A stretch of DNA of 64,000 nt from Pseudomonadota bacterium (GTDB lineage Bacteria; Bdellovibrionota_C; UBA2361; OMII01): positions 1-64,000 of the forward strand of contig JAPLFS010000066.1 of assembly GCA_026390555.1 (NCBI GenBank). Reading direction: 5' to 3'. The translations under genes were made by a program, and so were the position numbers. Positions 29,344 to 37,890 of this stretch are shown here, in pieces; the stretch's first letter is position 1; each line of letters opens with the position of its first letter. The notes below the pieces were generated by a model. That model saw only the letters and a list, made by a program, of their open reading frames with translations. It did no database searches and was not told the origin of the DNA.

Positions 29344-29867
29344 ATCAACGCTCCTTGAGCGCTATCTCAGAATTCAAATTATCAAAAAAACGTGATTTTT
29401 CATGTCTGTATTCATCCATGTCTTTTCCTTCAAATTTTTGTTTTAAAATGTTCAACTCTTCTAAGACATTCGGATGGTTTCTAAGGTAATCTCTTTGAGT
29501 AATAAAATAATCTTCTGAACCACCAATAGTTGTTACTTGCACACCAAGATCTCTTAAATCATCTTTAAAACTTGCGAATCCATTAGTCCAATTTTCTGGC
29601 TGATTAACCTCATAAATATTCTTGAGTCTTTTGACAGTTTCGTTAAAATCTTCTTTCTTTACACGAACATTGATGTCTAAGTCTCCTTTAGAAATAGAAT
29701 CTGGTATCGAGGTGCCTCCAATGTGCTGAATGTCTACGCTTGGAATAAACTCCAATAGCCTCTTTTTTTCTGATTCAAAGAGAATGTTTATTTGATCAGC
29801 AATATCTGGGGTTTTTATAAATTTAACGATATTCATGAGAATCAATACTATCTACGCTCCTTGAGCG
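29344..29867. repeat. Direct repeats flanking the grpB-like gene
   Basis: ATC(A/T)ACGCTCCTTGAGCG occurs at 29344-29361, covering the last codons of the gene, and at 29850-29867, just upstream of its start. Identity is 17/18 in the same orientation. Each contains the small palindrome CGCTC-CTT-GAGCG. The pair brackets the reading frame almost exactly. Confidence 0.8.
29345..29836 (-). CDS. GrpB-family (UPF0157) nucleotidyltransferase-like protein
   Basis: 163 aa from ATG 29836; an in-frame TTG at 29845 is an alternative, and neither has a strong ribosome-binding site. The motif DIQHIGGTSIPDS, followed by GDLDINVRV, matches the GrpB/UPF0157 signature (EHIGSTSVPGL...KPxIDI), a member of the nucleotidyltransferase fold with unknown substrate. 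Later YFITQRDYLRNHP and KSRFFDNL are also typical of the family. It is the most AT-rich gene in the window and lies between two copies of the A repeat, with an 18-bp near-perfect direct repeat at each end, so it looks acquired as a cassette-like cargo. Confidence 0.7.
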   Translation of the reverse strand: MNIVKFIKTPDIADQINILFESEKKRLLEFIPSVDIQHIGGTSIPDSISKGDLDINVRVKKEDFNETVKRLKNIYEVNQPENWTNGFASFKDDLRDLGVQVTTIGGSEDYFITQRDYLRNHPNVLEELNILKQKFEGKDMDEYRHEKSRFFDNLNSEIALKER

Positions 29868-29921
29868 TAATAACCTATCAATATTTTAGAATATTTAGAA
29901 AATACGGTTCTTTCCCAAATA

Positions 29922-30024
29922 GGTGTGGGTGGGAAGCTACTGGATGATAGCATAACTATGCGCGGCAGTTGGAAGAAAAGCCGGTCGATGAATGTAAGAT
30001 AATGGATGCTGAATCCCTGCGCTG
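29922..30024 (+). repeat. Mosaic repeat, A block (copy A2)
   Basis: Starts with GTGTGGGTGGGAAGCTA and contains GCATAACTATGCGCGGCAG, which includes the palindrome GCATA-ACT-ATGC-like core, then the AAAAGCCGGTCGA stretch shared with A1 and A3. It runs straight into the R block at 30025. Confidence 0.8.
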
Positions 30025-30251
30025 AAGCGGTTCACATTCCCGCGCAGGGGGTTTCCATCTAATGTACCAATACTTATCGGTGAGGAACCCTTAAAACTCC
30101 TACGAGTCTTTTGAGCAGCTTGGCGGCCATGCTGTCCAAGCTGGTTTTAAGGGTTAACCTGTATCGGAGCGGGAGCAGGTAACGGGAAGCGGTTCACGTT
30201 CCCGCGCAGGGGTTTTCCATCTAATGTACCCACACTTATCGGAGAGGAACC
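30025..30251 (+). repeat. Mosaic repeat: R block, hairpin H, second R block
   Basis: Two 65-bp R units (30025-30089 and 30187-30251; about 60/65 identical) each read AAGCGGTTCAC(A/G)TTCCCGCG through to TATCGGNGAGGAACC. Between them is hairpin H: AACCCTTAAAAC (30086-30097) pairs perfectly with GTTTTAAGGGTT (30144-30155), with an inner stem AGCTTGG / CCAAGCT. H is followed by GCGGGAGCAGGTAACGGGAA, which can fold back on the R unit (GCGGGA / TCCCGC). The R unit and half of H recur inverted at 59829-59961. The rest of the gene-free stretch 29868-30339 shows only the related 34-bp piece at 30252-30285. Confidence 0.82.
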
Positions 30252-30339
30252 ATAAATTCAGGAGTGCGATCCCTTTCGTGGCCGGTTGTATATGGGTACT
30301 CCCGGGAGCTACGCCTGATCTAAGCGGTTTTAAGTAGAG

Positions 30340-33018
30340 CTATGGATTACTAAGCAACCGCTCAAGATGGACCGTCCTGAGGGTCCCGAATGAGGCTGCA
30401 TTAAGGTCCACGACCGCTACGGTGCTTCTCCAACGGATCGGCAGGACCGTTGTGCTTGGGAAGTAGCGGTTCACTAGGAGCCTTTTTAGGTGCTCCTGCA
30501 GCTCAGGCGTAAGGGGGTTGATCTCAAGTAGCGCCAGGACCGCAGCGTAGCGAACTGATGGGGCCCGCTTCTCGCGTAGATTCCAGAGCTTTGAGATGAT
30601 CGGCACGGCTTGAGCTCCAAGTGCTGCGCCCACACGGCAGGCGCCGACCAGTTTGTCCTGATTATCGCTATTAAGAGCTGGTAGAACTTCATCCAGAACG
30701 AGTTGCGGAGGGAGTAAACGGATCACCACAAGGAGGGAATCATAGCGGTCGCGTTGAGCCATCGTATCAATCGTGTTTTTAATAAAATCTTTCCAGTCGT
30801 AGCTTGTGTCGTTAAGTAGCGCGAGCGCTCGGATCGCTAGCAACCTTAGCTCTTCGTCGTTCTTGGCGTTTGTGACCACCGTTTGGGTCGCCTTGATTAA
30901 CTCTGCTGATGAAAGGTCTCTCAGATTTGGCGCGGTAAGAAACTTTAAACGCGACGGCCGAGAACCATGCTCTAGCGCTACCAGCGCAATCTGTGACAGA
31001 TCTACCGAGCTCATATTTGATCTGAGCGCTGAATCGATCAGCTTTGTTTGAAGCTCATCTGAGATTTTGTGATTACGCAGGGTCTCAGCTATCTGAGCTG
31101 GATGGGATAGGACAGATTCTTCGGCTAGCGTTAGCCACTCCCCAGAAAAGGCTTCAGAGGTCTCTGAAAGGCAGATAATAAGGCGCTGTTCTAGCCGATA
31201 ACGCAGGGCAGGATCTAGCTCCTTTCTATGTAGAAGCGCGTGTAGAGATCCAGTACGGCCATCGAATTGAGAACATCCCTCCCCCATAAGGAAAGAGAGC
31301 AGCTCAGTCGTTTCAGATTTTGAAGAGTGTCCATAGGTCTGAAGTAACGAGAGTAGCGCTATCCGAAACTCACCGTTTGAGCGAGGTAGCGACCTCTTTA
31401 TCATGGGCAGGACGAGCGTTGCCGGTAGGCGAGCAAGCACCCTCTCAGCCCCACGACTAACACCGGGCTGGCCGAGTAGATCGAAAAGGGGTGCGGCTAC
31501 TTTTTTGGAGAGAGATTTTCTTTTGTAGAGCACCATAAGGACGCGCGAGGTAGTATCTGGGGTACTTGGCTTAAGGAGTTTAAGCAGCTCAGTTTCCCCC
31601 TCAATTGAAGTAGAGGAGAATAGGCTTGCTGCGGTGGTATTAAGGTCGGTTGCAAGTGAATTGATAACGAAGGGAGTAAGACGGGCCGTTTCTTTTGAGT
31701 ATCCCATAGTAGAGATGGTCTCTAGGAGCGCGGCTCTTGTCTCATCTTGAACCTCAGTTGGCATCGATTCCAGCCTCTTAATAATCTGTAGGAGAATTGA
31801 AACAGACTCACCCCTACGTTCAGGGAATAGAGCGAGGGCGTGAATCGCCTCTACCTGTTGGGGTTGTTGGGAACGCAGGGCTGTCTCTTTTACTCTGTTT
31901 AATAACGATAACTTCTGTTCGCTGTTGAGCAGTTTGACAGCACTTGGGAGTAGTCGCAGCGCCTGCTCCTGCTCAGACGGTAGCGTGGATGATAGGAGCG
32001 TAATGACCCGCTTTGCGAAGGATGGTATCGAGCGCACCAGGCACGCCTGTTCTACAGGCTCAAGGCTATTAAGGGTGGTCGCCTGATTAAAAGCGGAGGC
32101 AACAGTTGTATCAAGCGTTAATCCATCTAGCAGGAGACAAGCTTTTCCAAGTAGGGGGGCAAAAATTATATTTTTTGAGGGCTCCGCCGCTAAGCGCGCA
32201 AACTCTGGGATAAACTGCGCTAAGGCCTGTTTGCTTGGGAACGGTAGATAATTAGCCAGCCGTTGTTGGGCTTGTGGATCGAGTGTAACAAGGAGATCGA
32301 GCAGAGTTCTTATACCGCGGCTGCCATCGGGATCTAGCTCCTTGAGAAATGGAGTAATCTTATGTACCTCACCCTCTTCAACGGTTGAGAGGTATTTGGC
32401 TATACGTGGTAGTGAGAGTACGACATATTCATGTAGAAAATTTTGCGCTACCAACGGCTTAGCCCCAGGGAGTAGAGCAACAACGGTATCGATCTCCTGA
32501 TCGGAGGGGTTGATGCCAGCTTTGTGAGCCTGCTCAGCGATCGATGCGGCGGACTCCTCAAGAGTAACCGCTATCTCATCACTGAGATTCTCCTGGCTAT
32601 AGATCGAGGCAAGTTTAGGTGCAAATGGTAATGCAGTAGCGCCGGCGTTGGAAAATAGCTCTAGTGCACACCGCTTTCCTAGCAATTCACGCTTAGCATC
32701 CATAGTTTGCCAGAGGGATCCGGAGATAAGCTCAGGCCCCTTGGCGCTGCCAGGAAGGATTACATCACCGCGATTATTTTGACCGGGTAGGTGCGCAAAT
32801 GGCTCAGGAGCAGCTGGGGCCTGCGTATTTAGGGTGACAACTCGGGCCAGGAAGTCAAAGAGAGTCCGTTGCTCATCCTGAGATAGTTTAGAGAACTTAT
32901 CCTTAGCAGCCTCGCAATCCTGGAAGATAATCTCTTCAATCCCACTTGCAGCATAGGATGGAGCAACGCTCAGGGCCGATATGATAGAGAGTAGTAGGGA
33001 GATTATTCGTAACGCCAT
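30340..33018 (-). CDS. Exported HEAT-repeat-like alpha-solenoid protein
   Basis: 892 aa. A signal peptide (IISLLLSIISALSVAPSYAAS) is followed by an almost wholly helical, Leu/Ala-rich body with repeated helix pairs such as LLDLLVTLDPQAQQRLANYL, IRALALLNDT and VRYAAVLALLEINPLTPEL. The C-terminal part in particular looks like HEAT or PBS-type repeats (RVGAALGAQAVPIISKLW). No catalytic motif is evident, so it is probably a periplasmic scaffold. Its start overlaps the ABC gene upstream by 16 bases, which ties it to the transporter operon. The exact repeat family is not certain. Confidence 0.55.
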   Translation of the reverse strand: MALRIISLLLSIISALSVAPSYAASGIEEIIFQDCEAAKDKFSKLSQDEQRTLFDFLARVVTLNTQAPAAPEPFAHLPGQNNRGDVILPGSAKGPELISGSLWQTMDAKRELLGKRCALELFSNAGATALPFAPKLASIYSQENLSDEIAVTLEESAASIAEQAHKAGINPSDQEIDTVVALLPGAKPLVAQNFLHEYVVLSLPRIAKYLSTVEEGEVHKITPFLKELDPDGSRGIRTLLDLLVTLDPQAQQRLANYLPFPSKQALAQFIPEFARLAAEPSKNIIFAPLLGKACLLLDGLTLDTTVASAFNQATTLNSLEPVEQACLVRSIPSFAKRVITLLSSTLPSEQEQALRLLPSAVKLLNSEQKLSLLNRVKETALRSQQPQQVEAIHALALFPERRGESVSILLQIIKRLESMPTEVQDETRAALLETISTMGYSKETARLTPFVINSLATDLNTTAASLFSSTSIEGETELLKLLKPSTPDTTSRVLMVLYKRKSLSKKVAAPLFDLLGQPGVSRGAERVLARLPATLVLPMIKRSLPRSNGEFRIALLSLLQTYGHSSKSETTELLSFLMGEGCSQFDGRTGSLHALLHRKELDPALRYRLEQRLIICLSETSEAFSGEWLTLAEESVLSHPAQIAETLRNHKISDELQTKLIDSALRSNMSSVDLSQIALVALEHGSRPSRLKFLTAPNLRDLSSAELIKATQTVVTNAKNDEELRLLAIRALALLNDTSYDWKDFIKNTIDTMAQRDRYDSLLVVIRLLPPQLVLDEVLPALNSDNQDKLVGACRVGAALGAQAVPIISKLWNLREKRAPSVRYAAVLALLEINPLTPELQEHLKRLLVNRYFPSTTVLPIRWRSTVAVVDLNAASFGTLRTVHLERLLSNP

Positions 33019-34670
33019 GTTCCATCCCCATGCAATTCGAGTATATGTTCATGGCACCCCTTAAGATCTGTTGGGCTACCGGTGCTGACGTAGCGTTCAA
33101 CTACGCTTGGCAGAAGGCTATATAGCTCCTCTTCGATCTCACGATCCATCGCCGTAGTAGCTTCGTCTAGAAAAACGATGCGTGGCTTGACAAGTAACAT
33201 CCGTGCGAATGCTAGACGTTGTTGCTCCCCAGTTCCAAGTACGTTTGGCCAATCAAGGGTGGCATCGAGGCCACCGACACGATCGAACATCTCTCCGAGC
33301 CGAACCTTCTTGAGTACGGCGATCAGATCTTTATCTAGAACGGATCGTCTTCTAAGGCCGTATGTAAGTTGGGAGCGTAGAGATCCAAGCACCATGTATG
33401 GGCGTTGTGGCAGAAAGAGAGCATCGCGTAGGTCTGGACGAATGACCTGCCCCCTGCCGGCATCCCAGAGGCCCGCGATAACGCGCATAATGGAGCTCTT
33501 TCCACTACCGCTCGGACCATAGAGTAACAACGAAGAGCTAGAGAATGAAAAGGTTAGGTTAGTAACTAGTGCTTGCTCACGACGTGGTGTCCAGATCGTA
33601 ACAGACTTGAACTCAAGCGCAGAGCCGGTTGTAATCTTAATCCGCTCTCCCACTGATACGGGGGCGCTGGCCTGGTCGAGGGCCTCTGAGAATGAGCCTA
33701 GACGGTTAATAACGGCGGCGAAGACACTTAGGTTGCCGAAGTGAATAACAACGATAGAGAGCGCATTGATGACGACACCAAAAGCAGCGGCAGCTTGAAT
33801 GACCGCGCCGAATTCGATCTGCCCGTTAAAGAAAAGGGGCGCAACTAACACGGTCGGCAGAATGATTAGGATATAGTTATATCCGGTGGTAAAAAACTGC
33901 AGATTCCGGTTCCATTTGATGACCTCCAGGAGGTTGTTAAGAGCCTCTTTGAGGCGCTGACGGGTTCGTATGAACTCACGCGGCTCGCGACCATAGAAGG
34001 CGATCGATTCCGCGCTATCCCTGACATTGATTAGTTTATAGCGGTAGTCGGCCTCTTTCTTAAGTTGGGCAAAATTGAGCACTATCAACGGTCGCCCAAG
34101 GTAGTACGTTACTATAGAGCCGACTATCGAATAGCCGAGCGCCGCAACAAAGAGTAGCCATGAGATCGACCAGAGCACGTATACGTAGAGAAAGATTTGG
34201 ACGGTTGAGTTGAAAAGGATTAAGCAGAACATAAGGCTCTGCGCGCAGAAGGAGCGCACATCCCCCTCGATACGTTGGTCAGGATTATCGATATCACCCA
34301 GTATGTTAAGCTTATAGTAGGCGCGTTCTGAGAAGTATCGCGCCAGAAAGCGGTGGCTTAACCAACGACGCCACAAGAGGCCCAACCGCTGCTCCATGTA
34401 TGAATAGTACACGATGATCGGCGTTGTAATAATAAAGGCCCCGATATAGTGCAGCAACTTCCAGTAAAATAGATCTGTATTCTTGGTCTGAAGCGCGGTC
34501 ATGAAATCACGACCGATATAACTCATGATCACGCCGATACCGTTTGTGGTGAGCGAGAGCCCCAGCAGCAGAGCAACAAGGCCGGTCGCCTTCCAGCGCA
34601 TCTCGGAGCGAAAAAATGGAGTTGCTAGTGAGATGAACCTGCGAATAACGGTGCGATCAATATGCGTCAT
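33003..34670 (-). CDS. YddA/SbmA-BacA-type ABC transporter (fused membrane and ATPase domains)
   Basis: 555-aa half-transporter. An N-terminal membrane domain has about six spans and the SbmA/BacA-type sequence WRRWLSHRFLARYFSERAYYKL. A C-terminal ATPase has Walker A GPSGSGKSS, Q-loop LFLPQRPYMVLGSLRSQL and Walker B IVFLDEATTAMD. The ABC signature is LGTGEQQRLAFAR instead of LSGGEQQ. The usual H-loop segment (SVGHR) is replaced by VSTGSP. YddA relatives are peptide or cobalamin-type importers/exporters of the PF06472 group. ATG 34670 has GAGGTGA upstream. It is co-directional with the exporter at 34740 and the HEAT-like gene. Confidence 0.75.
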   Translation of the reverse strand: MTHIDRTVIRRFISLATPFFRSEMRWKATGLVALLLGLSLTTNGIGVIMSYIGRDFMTALQTKNTDLFYWKLLHYIGAFIITTPIIVYYSYMEQRLGLLWRRWLSHRFLARYFSERAYYKLNILGDIDNPDQRIEGDVRSFCAQSLMFCLILFNSTVQIFLYVYVLWSISWLLFVAALGYSIVGSIVTYYLGRPLIVLNFAQLKKEADYRYKLINVRDSAESIAFYGREPREFIRTRQRLKEALNNLLEVIKWNRNLQFFTTGYNYILIILPTVLVAPLFFNGQIEFGAVIQAAAAFGVVINALSIVVIHFGNLSVFAAVINRLGSFSEALDQASAPVSVGERIKITTGSALEFKSVTIWTPRREQALVTNLTFSFSSSSLLLYGPSGSGKSSIMRVIAGLWDAGRGQVIRPDLRDALFLPQRPYMVLGSLRSQLTYGLRRRSVLDKDLIAVLKKVRLGEMFDRVGGLDATLDWPNVLGTGEQQRLAFARMLLVKPRIVFLDEATTAMDREIEEELYSLLPSVVERYVSTGSPTDLKGCHEHILELHGDGTWRYE

Positions 34671-34739
34671 TCGTCACCTCGCAGAGACTACTGCTCAGAA
34701 GGTAGGTGGTCGGTGTTGCTAGCGTGAGTGGGTGATTCA

Positions 34740-36548
34740 TCAGCTTTGAACGCTCTCCCCACTTACAATCGTTCGCTCATAATCAGCCCAAGCTGCCGAG
34801 AAACCGCGACCTGCTGCGCGTAGCTCAGGAAAGGTTCCGATCTCCTCGATGCGGCCATCTCGTACATAGATAACCTTATCAAAAAGGGGCACTAAGGAGA
34901 GGCGATGGCACGCCATCATAACGGTTAATTTGCCAAACTCATGTAAGATCCCAGCGAAGATCTGTTTTTCCGTAAGGGGATCAAGGCTTGAAGTAGGCTC
35001 GTCAAGGAGTAATAGATCCTTGCCTGGCACGCGCAGAATTCCTCGCGCTAGTGAGAGGCGCTGACGCTCCCCGACGGAGATGTTTAAGCCGGCCTCCTCG
35101 AGGATGCTATCCCAGCCGTGTGGTAATTTCTGCAGGAGGTGGTCTATGCGACAGATCTCAAGGGCTCTTTGTAGCTGCTCGGTAGTAAAGTGTTCGCCGA
35201 AACTCAGGTTAAAATATAGACTTTCAGAGAAGATCTCAGGTTCCTGCGGAACGAGGATGCTGACTCCAGCAAGGTCCTCAATTGAGAAGATCGCTCCATC
35301 TGGAGTTGTTACCAACCCATGCTGAATCGAGAGCATGCCTGCCATGACCTTAAGTAGTGTAGACTTTCCGCCACCACTTGGGCCAACCAGCGCTATCTTT
35401 TCACCTTTGCTAATCGCCAACGAAATTCCGTCCAGGTTTGCAACATCACCACCGTATGAGAAGGAGATGTCGCGCATGGTCAGGCTTGACCAGTTTTTCG
35501 GCAGGGTGCTGGCGCGAGCTGGGATCGTGAGATCGCCAGATTCTGTAATAACTGAAGAGGCATCGTCATAGGCGATCGCAGCTTCTATAATTCCTCCGTA
35601 ATAGCCCGTAAATGAGCCGATCGCTGCCCAGATGCGGTCAAGATAATTAAGGAGAACGTAGGCCGTAGCGATATCGAAGGTGGTGCCAAGAGCTCTTTGG
35701 TTATTGAGATAAATAAATAGAGAGACCCCCATTACGAGGCTATAGCCGATGGCAATGGTGCCCCATTTTAGCTCTTGGTACTTCCAGATCTTTTGACTTA
35801 AGTTTAGACCCTCCTCACGTTGAGCTTTCAGATAGCCAACGGCTGGAGTTTCGAGATGAAGTGTTTTAACTGTGATAATATTAGAGAGGTAATCAACGCT
35901 GGTGCGATTTAGGCGATCGTTAAAGCGGTTGTTTCTGCGGATATTCTTTGTGAGTCTGGCGTTAAATAGGATCATCACAACTATCGTAACGAATCCCATC
36001 AAGATAACGGTGATAGCGACCTCGAAATCAAGCACGAAGATTAACATCGCAACGACGACGAACTTCATAACGCCATCGATAATCTGCCAGGTATAGTTTG
36101 CGATCACCGATTCAACCGCCCCGACTGAACGATTAAGGCGACTTAGATTCTCTCCGGTATGGTGATAGACATGCCACTTAAGGGGAAACCGTATCAGGGC
36201 ACTAAAGACCTCTTCGAGCTTCCTGAATCGGCTTGTGTAGGCTGTCAGGCCTTTAAGGTAGCTACCGTAGTGATGGGAGAGGGCGTAGGCCATCTTGAGA
36301 CCAACGAATAACCAGATGCCGCGCATCGCAGTTGCTAAGGACTCTGGAGATAACCCACCAGTTACGACGGCCTGCAGGATCTCTCCGATTGCCCAGGGCA
36401 CCATCAGGTCGAGGCTGTACGCGATGATAAACAGTAAGATAAAGGCAAAAAATCTGGTGCGATCGCCAAGGGTAGATTCCCAGGTAGCGATGGTCAGCCG
36501 CTTAATGGAATGAGATACAGAGGGGGTAGTGGGGTTGTGGCGGTTCAT
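34740..36548 (-). CDS. ABC exporter (membrane-fused ATPase, MsbA/LmrA type)
   Basis: 602 aa with six transmembrane helices in about residues 30-310 and a C-terminal ATPase. All ATPase motifs are intact: Walker A GPSGGGKST, Q-loop VPQEPEIFS, signature NISVGERQRLSLARG, Walker B LLLLDEPTSSLD and H-loop MACHRLSL. It probably exports a lipid, peptide or drug and works as a homodimer or with the neighbouring 555-aa half-transporter. GGGAGGAG precedes the ATG at 36548 by nine bases, but this site is buried in a 69-nt hairpin (36552-36620). Expression is therefore likely controlled at translation or by attenuation. Confidence 0.83.
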   Translation of the reverse strand: MNRHNPTTPSVSHSIKRLTIATWESTLGDRTRFFAFILLFIIAYSLDLMVPWAIGEILQAVVTGGLSPESLATAMRGIWLFVGLKMAYALSHHYGSYLKGLTAYTSRFRKLEEVFSALIRFPLKWHVYHHTGENLSRLNRSVGAVESVIANYTWQIIDGVMKFVVVAMLIFVLDFEVAITVILMGFVTIVVMILFNARLTKNIRRNNRFNDRLNRTSVDYLSNIITVKTLHLETPAVGYLKAQREEGLNLSQKIWKYQELKWGTIAIGYSLVMGVSLFIYLNNQRALGTTFDIATAYVLLNYLDRIWAAIGSFTGYYGGIIEAAIAYDDASSVITESGDLTIPARASTLPKNWSSLTMRDISFSYGGDVANLDGISLAISKGEKIALVGPSGGGKSTLLKVMAGMLSIQHGLVTTPDGAIFSIEDLAGVSILVPQEPEIFSESLYFNLSFGEHFTTEQLQRALEICRIDHLLQKLPHGWDSILEEAGLNISVGERQRLSLARGILRVPGKDLLLLDEPTSSLDPLTEKQIFAGILHEFGKLTVMMACHRLSLVPLFDKVIYVRDGRIEEIGTFPELRAAGRGFSAAWADYERTIVSGESVQS

Positions 36549-36703
36549 ACGCTATAGCTCCTCCCAAAAAAAGCACCACACAATATCATGTGGCAATTTT
36601 TTTGGTTTGAAGAGCTATAGTTGTTGTTTCGTCGCTCATCCGCGCGACAATGGCGCGGTTTCTCCGGACAAAGATATGTTACAGATTTAATCGCACGCGC
36701 CAT
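36545..36703 (-). CDS. Candidate leader peptide upstream of ABC exporter (52 aa)
   Basis: On the minus strand an ATG at 36703 opens a frame of 52 codons (MARAIKSVTYLCPEKPRHCR...) that runs through the leader hairpin and ends with TGA at 36545, overlapping the exporter start as ATGA. There is no clear ribosome-binding site, and the peptide has no recognisable domain. Its position suggests a regulatory leader whose translation opens the hairpin. It could also be a chance frame. Confidence 0.3.
   Translation of the reverse strand: MARAIKSVTYLCPEKPRHCRADERRNNNYSSSNQKNCHMILCGAFFGRSYSV
36552..36620 (-). promoter_or_regulatory. Nested leader hairpin covering the exporter ribosome-binding site
   Basis: Three nested stems: CTATAGCTC / GAGCTATAG (36552-36560 and 36612-36620), CCAAAAAAA / TTTTTTTGG (36564-36572 and 36597-36605) and CCACA / TGTGG (36576-36580 and 36589-36593). 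On the minus-strand transcript the inner stem followed by seven U resembles an intrinsic terminator, and the outer 3' arm contains GGGAGGAG, the exporter's ribosome-binding site. The stretch 36621-36918 upstream holds a possible -10-like TATAGT and nothing else clear. Confidence 0.65.
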
Positions 36704-36918
36704 ATGAATAAAAAGGGAGCTTAAAAAGTTGTGCGACTATAGCAAAACAGAGCGGCAGTGTCTTGCGGCTTAAACGTCACCTAACGTTACGCTGTTACTA
36801 GCTTTTATACCATTTTGATGCTTCCTCTGCTCAATAAGTACCCCCGTAACACCGTAGTGGTGGGATTGATCAAGGGATGCCTACGACTCGGTTTGATCTG
36901 AGAGAAAGATGTTTGTTT

Positions 36919-37884
36919 TTAGCGCGTTTGTGACCCAAATGGGGGCCCAAATGAGGGTGTAGGACGGTAGGTATGAAAGAGAGCCAACGAGGCTACGATT
37001 ACCAGTACGTTAGCCATTACGAGGTGGGTAATTTTAAGCCAGGCTGGCGCTAGTAGGAGTAACGTAGCTGTTCCTATCAGAATAGCGGTGTAGGTGGTGT
37101 ATCCGAGGCGATTGAACCAGAGGCGAGCTTGCTGTGATGGGGCGGCGGCCTTAATGCTTGAGATAAAGTATGGCACTACGAGCAGAAGAGAGAGCGCTAA
37201 TATGGGATGCAGGATCCTTAAACGCAGAGCAGGATGTGCCGTAGGTGCTAGATCTTTTCTCAGTCCTAAGATGAGCGAGAGTGAGGGAAAGAGGTGCGAG
37301 GCGAGAGCTGCGATAGCGCCACTCGTCATTAAAAGTAGCAGGGCGATAATTGCTAAGACCCCAAGTTTTTTAAGCTCTGAACTGATAGGGCGACGAGCTC
37401 GATCGCCGTAGCGAAAGCTCTCTGCTGCCATAACGGCGCAGAAAAGAAGGAACGAGGTATTGATCAGATGTAGCGGCATTACAAGCATCCGTACAATCTC
37501 AGTACTTTCATCTACTAGCTTCATTGTAACGAGCTGTCTTCCGATCAAGGCCTCGGTCAGGGTAAATACGAGTACCAATATTGACCATAGGCGTGCAGGG
37601 TGTCCGCGCGAAAAAATACAGCGTGAGCAGATAATTAGCGCTAGCACCAAGAGGCCGTAGAGCGCTGTCGAGTAGCGGTGCGAAATCTCTATCCAGGTTT
37701 TAATCGGAGCGTTCAATGGTACGGCCTGCCCGTTACAGAGCGGCCAGTCTTCACCACACCCAGCACCCGATCCAGAGATACGCACCCAGGCCCCCCACGC
37801 AACAACCACCACAGTGTAGATAACGAGCAACCAGGCGAAGTAGTAACTGCGCGAGTAAGGTGTTATTTGAGGGAGATCTTTCAT
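36919..37884 (-). CDS. ctaA: Heme A synthase (CtaA/COX15)
   Basis: 321-aa, eight-span membrane enzyme that oxidises the C8 methyl of heme O to make heme A for aa3-type cytochrome oxidase. Family marks are GAWVRISGSGAGCGEDWPLC (the Cys pair), ISHRYSTALYG, LTEALIGRQLV and MPLHLINTSFLL in the first half, with TAHPALRLRILHP and LKITHLVMANVLVI in the second. These place four heme-ligand-type His. ATG 37884 has AGGA six bases upstream. It lies six bases downstream of the HD-domain gene. No ctaB or oxidase subunit is in the window. Confidence 0.9.
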   Translation of the reverse strand: MKDLPQITPYSRSYYFAWLLVIYTVVVVAWGAWVRISGSGAGCGEDWPLCNGQAVPLNAPIKTWIEISHRYSTALYGLLVLALIICSRCIFSRGHPARLWSILVLVFTLTEALIGRQLVTMKLVDESTEIVRMLVMPLHLINTSFLLFCAVMAAESFRYGDRARRPISSELKKLGVLAIIALLLLMTSGAIAALASHLFPSLSLILGLRKDLAPTAHPALRLRILHPILALSLLLVVPYFISSIKAAAPSQQARLWFNRLGYTTYTAILIGTATLLLLAPAWLKITHLVMANVLVIVASLALFHTYRPTPSFGPPFGSQTR

Positions 37885-37890
37885 ATAATC

